Translations under genes and position numbers: made by a program
NCBI RefSeq assembly: GCF_014879975.1
Contig: NZ_CP062500.1
Coordinates: forward strand, 1,488,001 to 1,552,000
Direction of reading: 5' to 3'
Source of the DNA: Vibrio bathopelagicus
GTDB taxonomy: Bacteria; Pseudomonadota; Gammaproteobacteria; Enterobacterales; Vibrionaceae
Length of the DNA stretch: 64,000 nt
Shown: positions 29,428-38,996 of the stretch, one piece after another
How the letters are laid out: every line of letters starts with the position of its first letter
How positions within the stretch are numbered: position 1 is the stretch's first letter
The notes under the pieces: generated by a model
Database searches by the model: none
Told to the model about the DNA's origin: nothing
The model's input: only the letters and a program-made list of their open reading frames with translations

Positions 29428-30981
29428 TTACGTCTTTAGGTTAACTACCGCACGCTCCAATGAACCCGTTTGTTTTACTACAGACGTTGCAGAAGCAGCG
29501 TTTTTCGATGCTCCAGTCACATTCGCCAGTGTTAACTGTTTAATTGCATTCACGTTTTCAATGATCTCTGAGGTGACAGCGCTTTGTTCTTTCATCGCAT
29601 TCGTCACTTCCAAACTGTTGTTTAGAATTGTTTCCATATCGGCGATAACCGAAGTGATTCTTGAATGCGCATTTTCACAAGAGTCGACACTGCTGTTGCC
29701 TTTCTCACAACAGTTTTTAATGGTATTTACTACCGTTTGGGTCTGGTCTTGAACCCCTTTAATAATCGTTGAAATCTCTTCGGTTGAAAGCTGAGTTCTG
29801 CCCGCTAGGGTTCTTACTTCGTCAGCAACCACCGCAAAACCACGACCTTGTTCGCCAGCGCGTGCCGCTTCTATCGCTGCATTCAGAGCAAGCAAGTTGG
29901 TTTGATCTGCTATGCCTTTAATCACTTCTAAAACTGTATTAATTTTCTCAGAATGAACAGAGAGGCGGTTCACTTCTTCACTCGCGCTCACTAGAACAGT
30001 CGAAAGCGTATTGATGGTATCTTTAGTGAATGCCACGTCGTTAAGGCCATCGTTCGCCGTGGCGAAACTGGTTTGTGCATTGGATGAGGCATTTTCACTG
30101 TTGGTTGCCACATTTTGAATATTGCTGCCCATCTGATTTATCGCGGTCGCAATATTCTCGGTTTGTTGCTGTTGTTTGTTTAAAGCACTTTCAACTTCCA
30201 TACCATCGTGTTGAAGCTGGTTAGAGATGTTACCGAGCTCTTGAATAGAGCCCTGAACTTGACCGACCAACTGACGAATATCAGTGAGTACGGTATTAAA
30301 CGCCTTTGCGATATCGGCTATTTCGTCCGTTCCGCTGTCTTCCGCTCTTACGGTAAAGTCACGTTGCTGTGCGACCAATAATATGGTTGAGTTCAACGCG
30401 GCTATTTTCTTCGCGACACGAGATGAAATGCCAAATGACAGCGCCATCAGTAATGCAGCCACGGCAATAATGGAACTGACAATGAAAGTTGTGATGGTTT
30501 GCTGAGTTGACTCGACTTGCTCTTCTAAACGACCTTCAATGTTTGTGAAAATAGAGGTGATATCTTCAAACAGCATTTTCATTTCTGACTTCAATTCCGC
30601 GACTTTTGTCGGGTTGCGCTCGATTGTGTCTACCATCAAAGAGAAATCTTTGTCGTACTGTTTTACTTCAAGTGTCAGCTTTTCTAGCTGTGGAACGGCA
30701 ATATCAGATTCTTTAAGTAAAACCGAGAAGCTACCCATCAACTGTTGAAAGTGGGAATACTCTTTGGCAAAGACGGACTTGAGTTCTTTCTCATTGCTTA
30801 TCAGAAATTCTAACTCTGTTCGATTAAGTTGAAGCATTGATACTTCAAGCGACTTTACTTTTATCAGTGTTTTCTCAAGTTTGATCAATTTGAGGTTTGC
30901 CATTTCAGTGAATGACACAACAACCAACAAAGACACGATGGATAAGCAAGCTAGGCTAAAAAGGGAGGTTTTAATTTTCAT
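29428..30981 (-). CDS. methyl-accepting chemotaxis protein with periplasmic helical sensor
   Basis: About 517 residues from ATG 30981; the frame continues 12 codons upstream but without an ATG at its start, and the ATG begins a good anchor helix ('[20 protein letters not shown]'). A periplasmic region of roughly 140 residues, all helix-like, is closed by a second membrane helix ('[20 protein letters not shown]'). A HAMP-like stretch ('[20 protein letters not shown]') and the MCP hairpin '[20 protein letters not shown]' follow. The ligand is unknown; the sensor resembles four-helix-bundle types. A cysteine pair ('[17 protein letters not shown]') in the signalling coil is unusual. Single gene, read leftward. 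Confidence 0.92.
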   Translation of the reverse strand: MKIKTSLFSLACLSIVSLLVVVSFTEMANLKLIKLEKTLIKVKSLEVSMLQLNRTELEFLISNEKELKSVFAKEYSHFQQLMGSFSVLLKESDIAVPQLEKLTLEVKQYDKDFSLMVDTIERNPTKVAELKSEMKMLFEDITSIFTNIEGRLEEQVESTQQTITTFIVSSIIAVAALLMALSFGISSRVAKKIAALNSTILLVAQQRDFTVRAEDSGTDEIADIAKAFNTVLTDIRQLVGQVQGSIQELGNISNQLQHDGMEVESALNKQQQQTENIATAINQMGSNIQNVATNSENASSNAQTSFATANDGLNDVAFTKDTINTLSTVLVSASEEVNRLSVHSEKINTVLEVIKGIADQTNLLALNAAIEAARAGEQGRGFAVVADEVRTLAGRTQLSTEEISTIIKGVQDQTQTVVNTIKNCCEKGNSSVDSCENAHSRITSVIADMETILNNSLEVTNAMKEQSAVTSEIIENVNAIKQLTLANVTGASKNAASATSVVKQTGSLERAVVNLKT

Positions 30982-31326
30982 AGGTGGGCACCAAAGCAAA
31001 ACAATATGACTCAACAACGTATTTAGAATCGTGTTTCTCTTATTTACGTGATAATTAGCTTACGAGCTTGATAAGTGAGAACTGACTCGCAACGAAAACG
31101 TTTGCTTACATTATTTTATGAAAAGGTTATGCGCAAGTTAAATATTTATTATTTTCAATGGCTATTGGTGATTATTTTGTTATTAGTGATTATTTTGAGC
31201 GTAAATGAAGAGGAAGATGGGGGGAGATTAGGTCAATAGATTTTGTTAATAGAGAGCACTGTGCTTACCTGAGATTAAAGAAGGTGAGTACTGTGCTTTG
31301 TCACACGAGCACTCATCCGTTTGTAT
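30982..31326 (-). other. intergenic stretch with a long imperfect hairpin at 31255-31297
   Basis: About 345 bases without a gene. At 31255-31270 and 31282-31297 two 16-base arms (AGCACTGTGCTTACCT and AGGTGAGTACTGTGCT) pair with one mismatch and two G-U. The hairpin follows the WYPNG-repeat gene by about 30 bases in its own direction. It may be its terminator or an RNA-stability element, although no long T-run follows. Confidence 0.5.
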
Positions 31327-31938
31327 TTAGCTTTCTGTCGGCATCCAAACTTGTTTAGACGTGATTTTGTGGTCTTTAAAGGTCAGCTCTTCAACCTTGT
31401 CTCCGTTAAGGTTCCAGCGCGTTAATTTTCCGTTCGCCATTTCACCTTCATTGAATTTCGCTTGGCTTGCCTTATTGCCGTTAGGGTAGTAGTCCGTTAC
31501 CAGACCATCTTTTTGTCCGTCGCTGTATTCAGCGGTCAGGCTTTGTTCGCCATTTGGATACCATCGAGAGGCAACACCTGATAGTTCGTTGTCTTTATAG
31601 TTGAGCTCGGCTTTTTTCTGGCCGTTGGGATACCAGGTTTCTGCCTTGCCTTGTAATTCACCTTTAACGTAATTCACTTTAGAGGCCACTTGGCCATTCG
31701 GATACCAATTGGTTTCTTGACCCAGTTCTAGGCCGTCAGAAAATTGAGCTTGGGTCGCGACTTGGCCGTTATCGAACTTCTCTTCAAACTGACCAGTAAA
31801 GGGTTTTGAATGGTTTACTTGGTAAGCCACGCCTTTACGCATCTGTAAATAGTCGACAGCATCTTCACGCGGTGAAGCGGCATAACTCATAGAAGACATC
31901 GTACTAAGAGCAATCAATATAGGGATGTATTTCTTCAT
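31327..31938 (-). CDS. exported MORN-like (YwqK-type) WYPNG-repeat protein
   Basis: 203 residues with a signal peptide ('MKKYIPILIALSTMSSMSYA'). The rest is built of about six repeats of 23 residues around 'NWYPNGQVAS', 'TWYPNGQKKA', 'RWYPNGEQSL', 'DYYPNGNKAS' and a degenerate last copy 'RWNLNGDKVE'. These are bacterial MORN-variant repeats. Databases often label such proteins 'YwqK-family antitoxin', but no toxin gene is next to it and this copy is exported, so that role is unlikely here. It is probably periplasmic or surface bound. Ribosome site AAGGTGTC. Function unknown. Confidence 0.75.
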   Translation of the reverse strand: MKKYIPILIALSTMSSMSYAASPREDAVDYLQMRKGVAYQVNHSKPFTGQFEEKFDNGQVATQAQFSDGLELGQETNWYPNGQVASKVNYVKGELQGKAETWYPNGQKKAELNYKDNELSGVASRWYPNGEQSLTAEYSDGQKDGLVTDYYPNGNKASQAKFNEGEMANGKLTRWNLNGDKVEELTFKDHKITSKQVWMPTES

Positions 31939-32123
31939 AATGACACCTTTTTATTGGACAGGGGGAAAGTGTAACCGGTGTGTTAAAAGCATTTCATTTT
32001 CCCGAACGGCTGTCAGTACTTATTACTGGTTTTCAAGTTTTCACTATTGGCGGGTCGTATTGGGGAACTTTCTCGAATTGACTATTTGATGGTGGAAATT
32101 GAACAACCTAGAAGCCTTTTAAC

Positions 32124-32633
32124 CTAGGGTTTGTATTTATGTAGCAGATCCCAAGGGATATGACATAAGTGGTGATCTTCAGGGAACTCACTTAGGTGAT
32201 GCTGGTGGATATCGTCACTGGCGACGTATTTGGTCAATGGCAGTATTTCGAGGGCAATGCGGTCTGCGTCATCACGAGATGCAATGTAGCGCTCGGCTTC
32301 CGTTAAGTGTTTAGTGTCGGTGCTGTAAACACCGGTGCGATATTTTTCGCCCACGTCACCACCTTGCTTATTTACGCTGTAAGGGTCGATGATCTCAAAC
32401 AGATGCTCCATCAGAATTGTTACTGATGTGATGCTTGGATCAAACTCAATCTGCACACACTCCGCGTAACCATCATAAGCGTTTTGGGTGTCATCACTTT
32501 GTGTTGTGTCGTTTTCTGTTGGCTGATCGCTGCCATTGGCACGACCGGCTTCTGTGCTGATCACGCCGGGCACATACTTGATGAACTCTTGCACGCCCCA
32601 CAAGCATCCGCCTGCTAAATAAATTTGTTCCAT
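32124..32633 (-). CDS. msrA: peptide methionine sulfoxide reductase A-type protein
   Basis: 169 residues. The nucleophilic cysteine sits in 'AGGCLWGVQEF' at residues 7-17; the usual family motif is GCFWG, so Phe is replaced by Leu. 'YDGYAECVQIEFDP' and 'GDVGEKYRTGVYS' match the MsrA core. The segment 'GRANGSDQPTENDTTQ' takes the place of the common 'GYxGG' loop, so this is a divergent subgroup. The enzyme would reduce methionine-S-sulfoxide in proteins with thioredoxin. It stands alone, and both the start and the C-terminus ('IPWDLLHKYK') look intact. Confidence 0.8.
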   Translation of the reverse strand: MEQIYLAGGCLWGVQEFIKYVPGVISTEAGRANGSDQPTENDTTQSDDTQNAYDGYAECVQIEFDPSITSVTILMEHLFEIIDPYSVNKQGGDVGEKYRTGVYSTDTKHLTEAERYIASRDDADRIALEILPLTKYVASDDIHQHHLSEFPEDHHLCHIPWDLLHKYKP

Positions 32634-32899
32634 ACTTCTCTTTGAGCTCTCTGTGTTTGTTGCTAGCTTCTAATTGATAACTGTAGATTACTGATAGGCA
32701 GCCTAAACTGTTGTGGATACATGCATATCAATAACTTGGAGCATGCTTAAATACGTGATAGAACCGTATATAAAACAGGCTTATAAAAACAAACGCTTAA
32801 GCATTGTAAAACAGTGCCACTGAACAAACGTAAGTTAAATGCGATGATGTGATTATATAAGTCATCGTATCTTGTCACCAACCCGAATCTCAACATCAA

Positions 32900-34033
32900 G
32901 TGAGTGTTAGTCTAACCATGTTTGATCAAATAAAAGACTTCATCAATCCGAGCAAGAATCCCGATCTGACGCAGGCTCATGAATATCAGCGTCAGCACCT
33001 GCCGACGCTGTGGCTGTTGGGCAAAACGGGCGCAGGCAAGTCATCGTTTATTCAAGCGGTCACGGGGGATTCCTCTGTTGAAGTCGGTAATGGTTTTGCG
33101 CCATGCACGATGACAGCAATGTCGTATGCGTTCCCTCAAGACAAACCGGTAATGCGATTTCTTGATACCCGTGGGTTGGGTGAGGCCGATTATGATCCGA
33201 CAGACGATCTTAAAGAGATCGGCCAAGCGGGCAATGCACTCGTCGTTGTGATGAAAGCCGACGAACCTGAACAATCCGCTGTGCTTGCGGCTCTAAAACA
33301 GATTAAGAAGCAAAAGAAAATTAAGCACTTGCTGCTTGTTTATACTGCGGTTTTGTCTTCTAGTGAAACCGACCGAGCAAGGCAGATTCAGTTCAACATC
33401 AACCAAGTAGAAAAAGTTTGGGGTAAGGGGCTTGAGTCAGTAGCGGTCGATTTTGAAGTTGATGACAACGTTACCTCTAACAGCGAAGCGGTGTACAACT
33501 ATGACACCTTGCTAGAAAAGCTGACCAACATCCTTCCTGTTATTGGAATGATGGTGGTAGATAAAGAACATTCAACCCAAGAAGAAGCCAACTTTGATCA
33601 AGTAGAAAACGAAGTGCTTTGGTACGCAGGGAGTGCAGCGGCCAGCGATTTGATTCCAGGTGTTGGCTTGGTGTCTGTACCTGCGATTCAAGCGAAAATG
33701 CTCCACAGTTTGGCGAACCAATATGGGGTCGAATGGAACAAGAGAGTCTTCAGTGAATTGATAGGTACTTTGGGAAGCAGCTTTGCTTTGCAATACGGAA
33801 TGAAATTGGGCACTCGGCAGCTGATAAAGCTGATTCCAGTTTATGGTCAAACGGTGGGCGCGGTTGCTGCAGCGGCCATGAGTTTCGGCACCTCTTATGG
33901 TTTAGGTCGTGCGGCTTGTTTTTACTTCTATCATAAGAACAAAGGTGAAGAAGTGTCTGAGCAAGAGATGCAGAAGATCTACAAAGAATCCCTGAAAAAA
34001 GGAAAGGCGGCGTCGGGCTATGAAGAAAATTAG
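32900..34033 (+). CDS. Era-like GTPase with hydrophobic DUF697-like C-terminal region
   Basis: 377 residues from GTG 32900; an ATG six codons on (32918) is equally possible, and neither has a good ribosome site. The P-loop is 'GKTGAGKSS' (41-49) and switch II is 'DTRGLG' (89-94). A base-recognition motif is less clear ('VVVMKADEPEQ'). After the GTPase domain (to about 220) comes a long apolar stretch with small residues ('AAASDLIPGVGLVSVPAIQA', 'VGAVAAAAMSFGTSYGLGRA'), the kind seen in DUF697/YcjF proteins that sit on membranes. It overlaps the next GTPase gene by 14 bases, so the two are translationally linked. Role unknown; cell-envelope or stress functions are known for relatives. Confidence 0.7.
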   Translation: MSVSLTMFDQIKDFINPSKNPDLTQAHEYQRQHLPTLWLLGKTGAGKSSFIQAVTGDSSVEVGNGFAPCTMTAMSYAFPQDKPVMRFLDTRGLGEADYDPTDDLKEIGQAGNALVVVMKADEPEQSAVLAALKQIKKQKKIKHLLLVYTAVLSSSETDRARQIQFNINQVEKVWGKGLESVAVDFEVDDNVTSNSEAVYNYDTLLEKLTNILPVIGMMVVDKEHSTQEEANFDQVENEVLWYAGSAAASDLIPGVGLVSVPAIQAKMLHSLANQYGVEWNKRVFSELIGTLGSSFALQYGMKLGTRQLIKLIPVYGQTVGAVAAAAMSFGTSYGLGRAACFYFYHKNKGEEVSEQEMQKIYKESLKKGKAASGYEEN

Positions 34034-35696
34034 AAACCTATTTCGATTACTGGCGGTTCTATCGAGCGGCCGCTGGGGTATTGCTCTGATTTCGGCCATC
34101 TTCCCTAGCATCATCATGATGGGCTTTGGTGTCTTCTTGGCGATCAAATACGGTTACCTACTCGAAATGTCAATTGGCATTGCAGTGAGTACCTTGGTAT
34201 TCACCATTCCTCTGTTTATTTCTAGTCGTTCTTCAAGCCGCTCTTCAAATAAAGATCCCTTCTCAAATCAAGAGAGCGACGACCTTGGCGAGGATACTGC
34301 TGAATCTGAATCACAACATAGCAAAGCTAGTATCAACGATGCATTGGTTAAGGCTTCGGCTGATTGGTCTCAAAAAGAACTGTCGATCTGGAATGATTCA
34401 AAACACCATGTACGCCAACAATTAATGGTCGATATAGAGTGGGGCAACCTAGACCAAACTGGCTTAGAGGTGCTTGAATTCGTTGCGAAAAAGTTTGATA
34501 AGAAATCGCTCGATTTTTCGATTCCTGAAGGGCTAAAGCTGTTCGAAGAGGTGAGTCGACGCTACAAACTGGTCGTGCGAGAGCATATACCGGGTATTGA
34601 GTATCTCAAGGTTTCTTACATTAAGGCGGGTTACGAAGCCTATGATAAATATGGTGAGTTAGGGCAGAAGATTGTTAAGGCCGCCATTTGGGGGAATCAC
34701 CTCAAAAATCTTTATTTGAACCCATTGAAAGTGATTTCCGATTTGGGTCGAGAACAAGCGACTGCTTCGATGACAAGGGGTGTAGTTGATGACATGCAAT
34801 ACGCCGCCAAACAAGCCTTGTTGGATGAAGTTGCTGCGGTGGCGATTGATCTCTATAGCGGGCGTTTCAGCATTGAAGACGACGCCTTGAAAGCGTCCGA
34901 TGTTTCTGAACTCGACGAACAACGCTTTGCTCCTGAATTAGAGCCTGTGCGAATCGTGCTGGTGGGGCAAACCAGTTCTGGTAAATCTTCACTTATCAAT
35001 GCACTCAAGCAAGAGTTGGTTGCTGAAGTGGATGTACTGCCATCAACGGACACTTCAACGGTTTACAACGCGTTTGTCGACGAGAATGATGTTCGAGTTG
35101 TTGATCTTCAAGGGCTTGATGGCAATCCTAAAACCGAAGCCTTAATGTTAAAAGAGATAACCCAAGCCGATGTGGTGTTATGGGTACTTAAAGCCAATCA
35201 GTCTGCACGTGAGTTGGATAAGCAGTTGAAAGATGGATTTGATGCTTTCTATGATGATCCTAAGAACATCTCACGAAAGAAGCCGATAGTTATCTCGGTC
35301 GTCAATCAAGTCGATAGGTTAAAGCCTGTAGACGATTGGCAGCCGCCGTATGACTTAGAGAGTCCAACATCGGCCAAGGCTAAGATCATTGCTCAAGCGC
35401 TTGAATACAATCAAACACTGCTACAATCCGATATTGTATTACCGCTCGCGATTGCTCCTGACAAGGCGCAGTTTGGTTTAGATACTTTAAGACAGACGTT
35501 GATTGAGCGTATCGCTGACGCAAATAACGTGCAGAGAAATCGCCAACGTTTTGAAGCAATGAAAAGAGGGACATCGGTCAAAGGACAACTGAACAAAGCG
35601 GTAAAAGCCGGTAAGAAGGTGGCACCAAGTGCGCTGAAAGCCGCGACACCGAAATTGGCTGAAATGGCGATTAAACAAGTGGTTAAGAAGAAGTAA
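34020..35696 (+). CDS. membrane-anchored GTPase, partner of the preceding gene
   Basis: 558 residues. Two hydrophobic helices lie at about 20-70 ('GIALISAIFPSIIMMGFGVF', 'SIGIAVSTLVFTIPLFIS'). A Ser/acid-rich linker and a helical region ('LVKASADWSQKELSIWNDSK') follow. The GTPase domain starts near residue 310: P-loop 'GQTSSGKSS' (about 316-324), 'DLQGLDG' for switch II, and 'NQVD' for guanine recognition. A basic helical tail ends the protein ('AMKRGTSVKGQLNKAVKAGK'). The ATG lies inside the last codons of the upstream GTPase gene. A heteromeric GTPase pair at the inner membrane is the natural reading. Not assigned to a named family. Confidence 0.75.
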   Translation: MKKIRNLFRLLAVLSSGRWGIALISAIFPSIIMMGFGVFLAIKYGYLLEMSIGIAVSTLVFTIPLFISSRSSSRSSNKDPFSNQESDDLGEDTAESESQHSKASINDALVKASADWSQKELSIWNDSKHHVRQQLMVDIEWGNLDQTGLEVLEFVAKKFDKKSLDFSIPEGLKLFEEVSRRYKLVVREHIPGIEYLKVSYIKAGYEAYDKYGELGQKIVKAAIWGNHLKNLYLNPLKVISDLGREQATASMTRGVVDDMQYAAKQALLDEVAAVAIDLYSGRFSIEDDALKASDVSELDEQRFAPELEPVRIVLVGQTSSGKSSLINALKQELVAEVDVLPSTDTSTVYNAFVDENDVRVVDLQGLDGNPKTEALMLKEITQADVVLWVLKANQSARELDKQLKDGFDAFYDDPKNISRKKPIVISVVNQVDRLKPVDDWQPPYDLESPTSAKAKIIAQALEYNQTLLQSDIVLPLAIAPDKAQFGLDTLRQTLIERIADANNVQRNRQRFEAMKRGTSVKGQLNKAVKAGKKVAPSALKAATPKLAEMAIKQVVKKK

Positions 35697-35719
35697 CCCG
35701 ATTTAATGGCAACAGCAAT

Positions 35720-35770
35720 CAAGCTCTGATGAGGCTGTAGTTAGTGGAACTCAGTGATTATCAGAGCTTG
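35720..35770 (+). terminator. inverted repeat after the GTPase pair (possible terminator)
   Basis: CAAGCTCTGAT and ATCAGAGCTTG are perfect 11-base arms 29 bases apart, followed by CTTTC. The loop is long for a terminator, so a protein-binding site cannot be excluded. Confidence 0.45.
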
Positions 35771-36069
35771 CTTTCATCTACTATTAGTTATTATTGAACA
35801 CTTATCATCACAACTATCTGTTACTACACCTATTTATTACTACCGTTATTTTTCACGACAATTGTTTGTCGATGCTCAGTTAATTCCATGGACTAGTTTA
35901 ATAGTATATAAACTGACGATATTCACAGTTTATATAACACGCTATCGTATTTAATCGTCATTCCAAATATTGATCACACTTATGCTTTCTTTCGCTGTAT
36001 TTATAAAACAATTGCACTATATTTATATTTCGGATCATCTTGATTTCAACGTAGGGATATATTGTGAAC
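35771..36069 (+). promoter_or_regulatory. tna promoter region
   Basis: AT-rich, no gene. A CRP-like half site TGATCACA lies at 35971-35978 and weak -10-like TATATT boxes at 36018-36029. The spacing is what the E. coli tna promoter, which is CRP dependent, would suggest. The upstream half of the CRP site is poor. Confidence 0.35.
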
Positions 36070-36162
36070 ATGTATCTGAAATGGCAATCAACAACATGGC
36101 TAACCTTGTTAGCTTGGTATACCTTAGATCACCAGCTCTCGTTCCGCCTTTCTTCAGAGTAG
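36070..36162 (+). CDS. tnaC: TnaC-like leader peptide, 30 aa, with Ser in place of the stalling Pro
   Basis: Short frame beginning 'MYLKWQSTTW' and ending 'AWYTLDHQLSFRLSSE'. In E. coli TnaC, W12, D16 and P24 are the key residues, with the pattern WFNIDNKI....P. Here W16-Y17, D20 and L23 keep the same spacing, but the position of P24 is Ser28 (TCT at 36151-36153, one base from CCT). From memory, the Proteus peptide ends 'LAFFFPKK', which aligns without gaps to 'LSFRLSSE'. About 315 bases of spacer lead to tnaA, as expected for a Rho-controlled leader. The ribosome site is weak. No other leader frame with this pattern is visible. Confidence 0.65.
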   Translation: MYLKWQSTTWLTLLAWYTLDHQLSFRLSSE

Positions 36163-36478
36163 TACCCTTTAGGCGTCACGCGCCAGCAGAGCTCTTACGC
36201 TTTGCTCAATCCTGTTAATTTCGTCTTTAAGAAATTTCGTAACTCATGCGTTAACTATTTGTTTTTTTATGCATGCAGTTCTTATCTCTTAGTCATTATT
36301 AATTGGAACCTAATCAATACGTATTGATTAAATAATCTATTTCTAGCTATTAATTATTATCGTAATTATCACGAGAGTGGTCGTGCGTAAAATTAAATTA
36401 ATGGTGATGACTCGTGACATCTAAAAATAATGAATTTGGCTTTTCCCTTATAGGCTGAATTTGTTGAGAGGGACTATT
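36163..36478 (+). promoter_or_regulatory. tnaC-tnaA spacer
   Basis: 316 bases without a gene. In E. coli this interval holds the Rho-loading and pause sites that terminate transcription when TnaC does not stall. The stretch just after the stop (36163-36230) is C-containing and poorly structured, as Rho sites are; beyond 36240 it is very AT rich. Confidence 0.35.
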
Positions 36479-37951
36479 ATGGAAAATTTCAAACATCTAC
36501 CTGAACCGTTTCGTATTCGCGTTGTAGAGCCAGTAAAAAGAACAACTCGTGCCTATCGTGAACAAGCGATCGTTGAAGCGGGTATGAACCCATTTTTGCT
36601 CGACAGTGATGACGTGTTTATCGATTTACTGACTGACAGTGGTACAGGATCTATTACTCAACGCATGCAAGCCGCGATGTTAATGGGTGATGAAGCCTAC
36701 AGTGGCAGTCGTAGTTACTATGCATTGTCGAATGCAGTGAAAGATATTTTCGGCTATGAGCTGACTATTCCTACTCACCAAGGGCGCGGCGCAGAACAGA
36801 TTTACATTCCGGTTCTTATCAAGAAGCGTGAAATGGAGAAGGGGTTGGATCGTAGTAAAATGGTCGCCTTGTCGAACTACTTCTTTGATACCACGCAAGG
36901 CCACACTCAAGTGAATTGCTGCGTGGCGAAGAACGTTTATACCAAAGAAGCGTTCGACACCTCAGTGAATGCCGACTTCAAAGGCAACTTTGATATCGTG
37001 AAATTGGAAGAAGCGATCTTGGAAGCGGGTGCAACCAACGTTCCTTACATTGTGAGCACCATTACTTGTAACTCGGCTGGTGGACAACCGGTCTCTATCG
37101 CTAACCTCAAAGCCGTATACGAAATCGCTCAGAAGTACGATATTCCAGTGATTATGGACTCTGCTCGCTACGCTGAAAATACTTACTTCATTCAGCAGCG
37201 TGAAGCTGGTTATCAAGATTGGACTATTGAACAAATTACTCGTGAATCGTACAAATACGCTGATGGTTTAGCCATGTCTGCCAAGAAAGACGCGATGGTA
37301 CAAATGGGTGGTTTGTTGTGCTTTAAAGATGAATCTTTCATGGATGTGTACACAGAGTGTCGAACCTTGTGTGTCGTGCAGGAAGGTTTCCCAACCTATG
37401 GTGGCTTAGAAGGTGGCGCAATGGAGCGTCTTGCGGTTGGCTTATATGACGGCATGCGCCAAGATTGGTTGGAGTATCGCATCGGTCAGGTTCAATATCT
37501 CGTTGATGGCTTAGAAGCGATAGGTATCGTGTGTCAGCAAGCAGGCGGTCATGCTGCATTTGTGGATGCGGGTAAATTGCTTCCACACATTCCTGCTGGT
37601 CAGTTCCCCGCACATGCTTTGGCGTGCGAACTGTACAAAGTGGCAGGCATTAGAGCGGTTGAGATTGGTTCTTTACTGCAAGGCCGTGACCCAGCAACGG
37701 GCGAGCAGCATCCATGCCCTGCAGAGCTATTGCGCTTAACAATTCCACGTGCAACCTACACACAAACACACATGGATTTCATTATCGAAGCGTTCGAAAA
37801 AGTGAAAGAGAACGCAGGAAAAGTGAAAGGGCTCGATTTTACCTATGAACCGCCAGTGTTAAGGCACTTTACGGCGCGCTTGAAAGAGGTAGAAATAAGC
37901 GAGAAAAAAGCAGGGAAAAAGAATGAACAAACGCTCGAAGAAGCATTTTAA
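36479..37951 (+). CDS. tnaA: tryptophanase
   Basis: 490 residues starting at ATG 36479 behind GAGAGGGA; a frame opening at 36461 has no such site. The protein aligns with E. coli tryptophanase throughout: '[19 protein letters not shown]', '[15 protein letters not shown]', '[13 protein letters not shown]', and the PLP lysine in '[13 protein letters not shown]' at residue 270. It splits L-tryptophan to indole, pyruvate and ammonia. Indole is a signal in vibrios. The C-terminus carries a basic extension ('[19 protein letters not shown]') beyond the roughly 471-residue E. coli enzyme. No tryptophan permease gene (tnaB) follows; a terminator does. Confidence 0.96.
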   Translation: MENFKHLPEPFRIRVVEPVKRTTRAYREQAIVEAGMNPFLLDSDDVFIDLLTDSGTGSITQRMQAAMLMGDEAYSGSRSYYALSNAVKDIFGYELTIPTHQGRGAEQIYIPVLIKKREMEKGLDRSKMVALSNYFFDTTQGHTQVNCCVAKNVYTKEAFDTSVNADFKGNFDIVKLEEAILEAGATNVPYIVSTITCNSAGGQPVSIANLKAVYEIAQKYDIPVIMDSARYAENTYFIQQREAGYQDWTIEQITRESYKYADGLAMSAKKDAMVQMGGLLCFKDESFMDVYTECRTLCVVQEGFPTYGGLEGGAMERLAVGLYDGMRQDWLEYRIGQVQYLVDGLEAIGIVCQQAGGHAAFVDAGKLLPHIPAGQFPAHALACELYKVAGIRAVEIGSLLQGRDPATGEQHPCPAELLRLTIPRATYTQTHMDFIIEAFEKVKENAGKVKGLDFTYEPPVLRHFTARLKEVEISEKKAGKKNEQTLEEAF

Positions 37952-37982
37952 AATAAAAACATAAGCGAATAGTCACAATCGC

Positions 37983-38007
37983 AAAGGCTCCTGTTGGAGC
38001 CTTTTTT
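37983..38007 (+). terminator. terminator of tnaA
   Basis: AAAGGCTCC and GGAGCCTTT pair perfectly around TGTT, then TTT. Confidence 0.92.
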
Positions 38008-38047
38008 GCATTAAACGCATTAGAGACGTATTGGAAAGGAGCTACGT

Positions 38048-38281
38048 TTACTTACTGCTTAGAACAGACTTTAAAATAGTGAAAAGCCATTGATTTAGCG
38101 GTGCGTCTTTTTGCGAACGGCGACAACTCATCACATAGCGAACATCGATGATGAGTTTTTCTGGTAAATCAATACTGCGACAACCTTCAGGCACACTGCC
38201 ATCTAAGGTGATGCCGAAATTGTCTGACTTCAACACAATATCGTGGATCATTGCAGGGTGGTCGACTTCGAATACACCACA
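38048..38281 (-). pseudogene. LysR-type regulator remnant (C-terminal end only)
   Basis: The leftward frame is open from a TGA just right of 38281 to the stop at 38048. It reads 'CGVFEVDHPAMIHDIVL', 'ITLDGSVPEGCRSIDLPEKL', 'DVRYVMSCRRSQKDAPLNQW'. The pattern (short strands, then 'PLNQWLFTIL..') is that of the last third of a LysR substrate-binding domain. The helix-turn-helix and most of the effector domain are missing, and no ribosome site precedes the internal ATG at 38251. The family call is by pattern only. Confidence 0.5.
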
Positions 38282-38346
38282 AGACCTAGCTATTCAGTTA
38301 ACAGGTCGTCGTGACTAACGCTTAATCAGTGCTTACCATTGTCATG

Positions 38347-38378
38347 AAAAATGCTGTTCCCTCGGGTGCAGCGTTTTT
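38347..38378 (+). terminator. hairpin with T-run
   Basis: AAAATGCTG and CAGCGTTTT pair (one G-U), then TTCG. It sits between the LysR remnant and the Dabb gene and has no intact gene to serve on the plus strand. Confidence 0.6.
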
Positions 38379-38533
38379 CGTTTTGGGTTTGAGAGTCTTT
38401 TATAAAATTCAGTCATCTAGCCTTGGCATGGTGTGTAACGTGTGGCATTTTGTCTTTCTATTAATGTTAACTCGCGGCTAGGTGTGGGCTCAGAATGACA
38501 CACAAGCAAACGAAGACTCGAAAAGGACTAGGA

Positions 38534-38830
38534 ATGATTCGTCATATTTTACTTATTAAGTTTAAAGAAAATGCTGAAGTTTCTGGCATTGAGAAACTGA
38601 AAGGACTGTTTGAAGCGATGCCAAGTAAGGTTGAAGGAGTAACTTCAGTAGAGTGGGGGCTAAATGACAGCCCTGAAAACAAGAATCAAGGTTATACCCA
38701 CTCGGTGTTAATGACGTTTGCCAATGAAGAAGGCCGTCAGAATTACCTTCCGCATCCAGAGCATGATGCGCTGAAAGATGTGTTTCGTCCGTTACTAGAT
38801 GACATTATCGTGTTTGATTATTCGTTGTAA
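38534..38830 (+). CDS. Dabb-domain (stress-responsive alpha-beta barrel) protein
   Basis: 98 residues from ATG 38534, chosen because AGGACTAGGA precedes it and the protein then starts in family style ('MIRHILLIKFKENAEVSGIE'). The pattern 'VEGVTSVEWGLNDSPENKNQ', 'YTHSVLMTFANEEGRQNYL' and 'HPEHDALKDVFRPLLDDIIV' is the Dabb fold, a dimeric ferredoxin-like barrel. Members have varied or unknown roles (stress response, polyketide-type cyclisation). No substrate can be inferred. Monocistronic. Confidence 0.85.
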   Translation: MIRHILLIKFKENAEVSGIEKLKGLFEAMPSKVEGVTSVEWGLNDSPENKNQGYTHSVLMTFANEEGRQNYLPHPEHDALKDVFRPLLDDIIVFDYSL

Positions 38831-38996
38831 TCAGCTTGATTCTGTCTGCTCTTAAAAGTGTAAAGTTCAATGCTCAAACTGATAGAAGCGTATATACCAA
38901 AAGTAGATTTACTTAGAGCATATACGCTTAGCTATCTCGAATAATAAAGGGCAGGCTAGGACTGAAGATAGAGAAGCCCTAACCAGTGCAAACCTA

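Noticed and set aside
31327..31938. Antitoxin of a toxin-antitoxin pair (common database label for WYPNG-repeat proteins)
   Set aside because: It has a signal peptide and no adjacent small toxin gene, so the label is not supported here.
35970..36218. An 82-residue frame across the tna leader region
   Set aside because: It overlaps the tnaC-like peptide in another frame, lacks a ribosome site and has no sensible composition.
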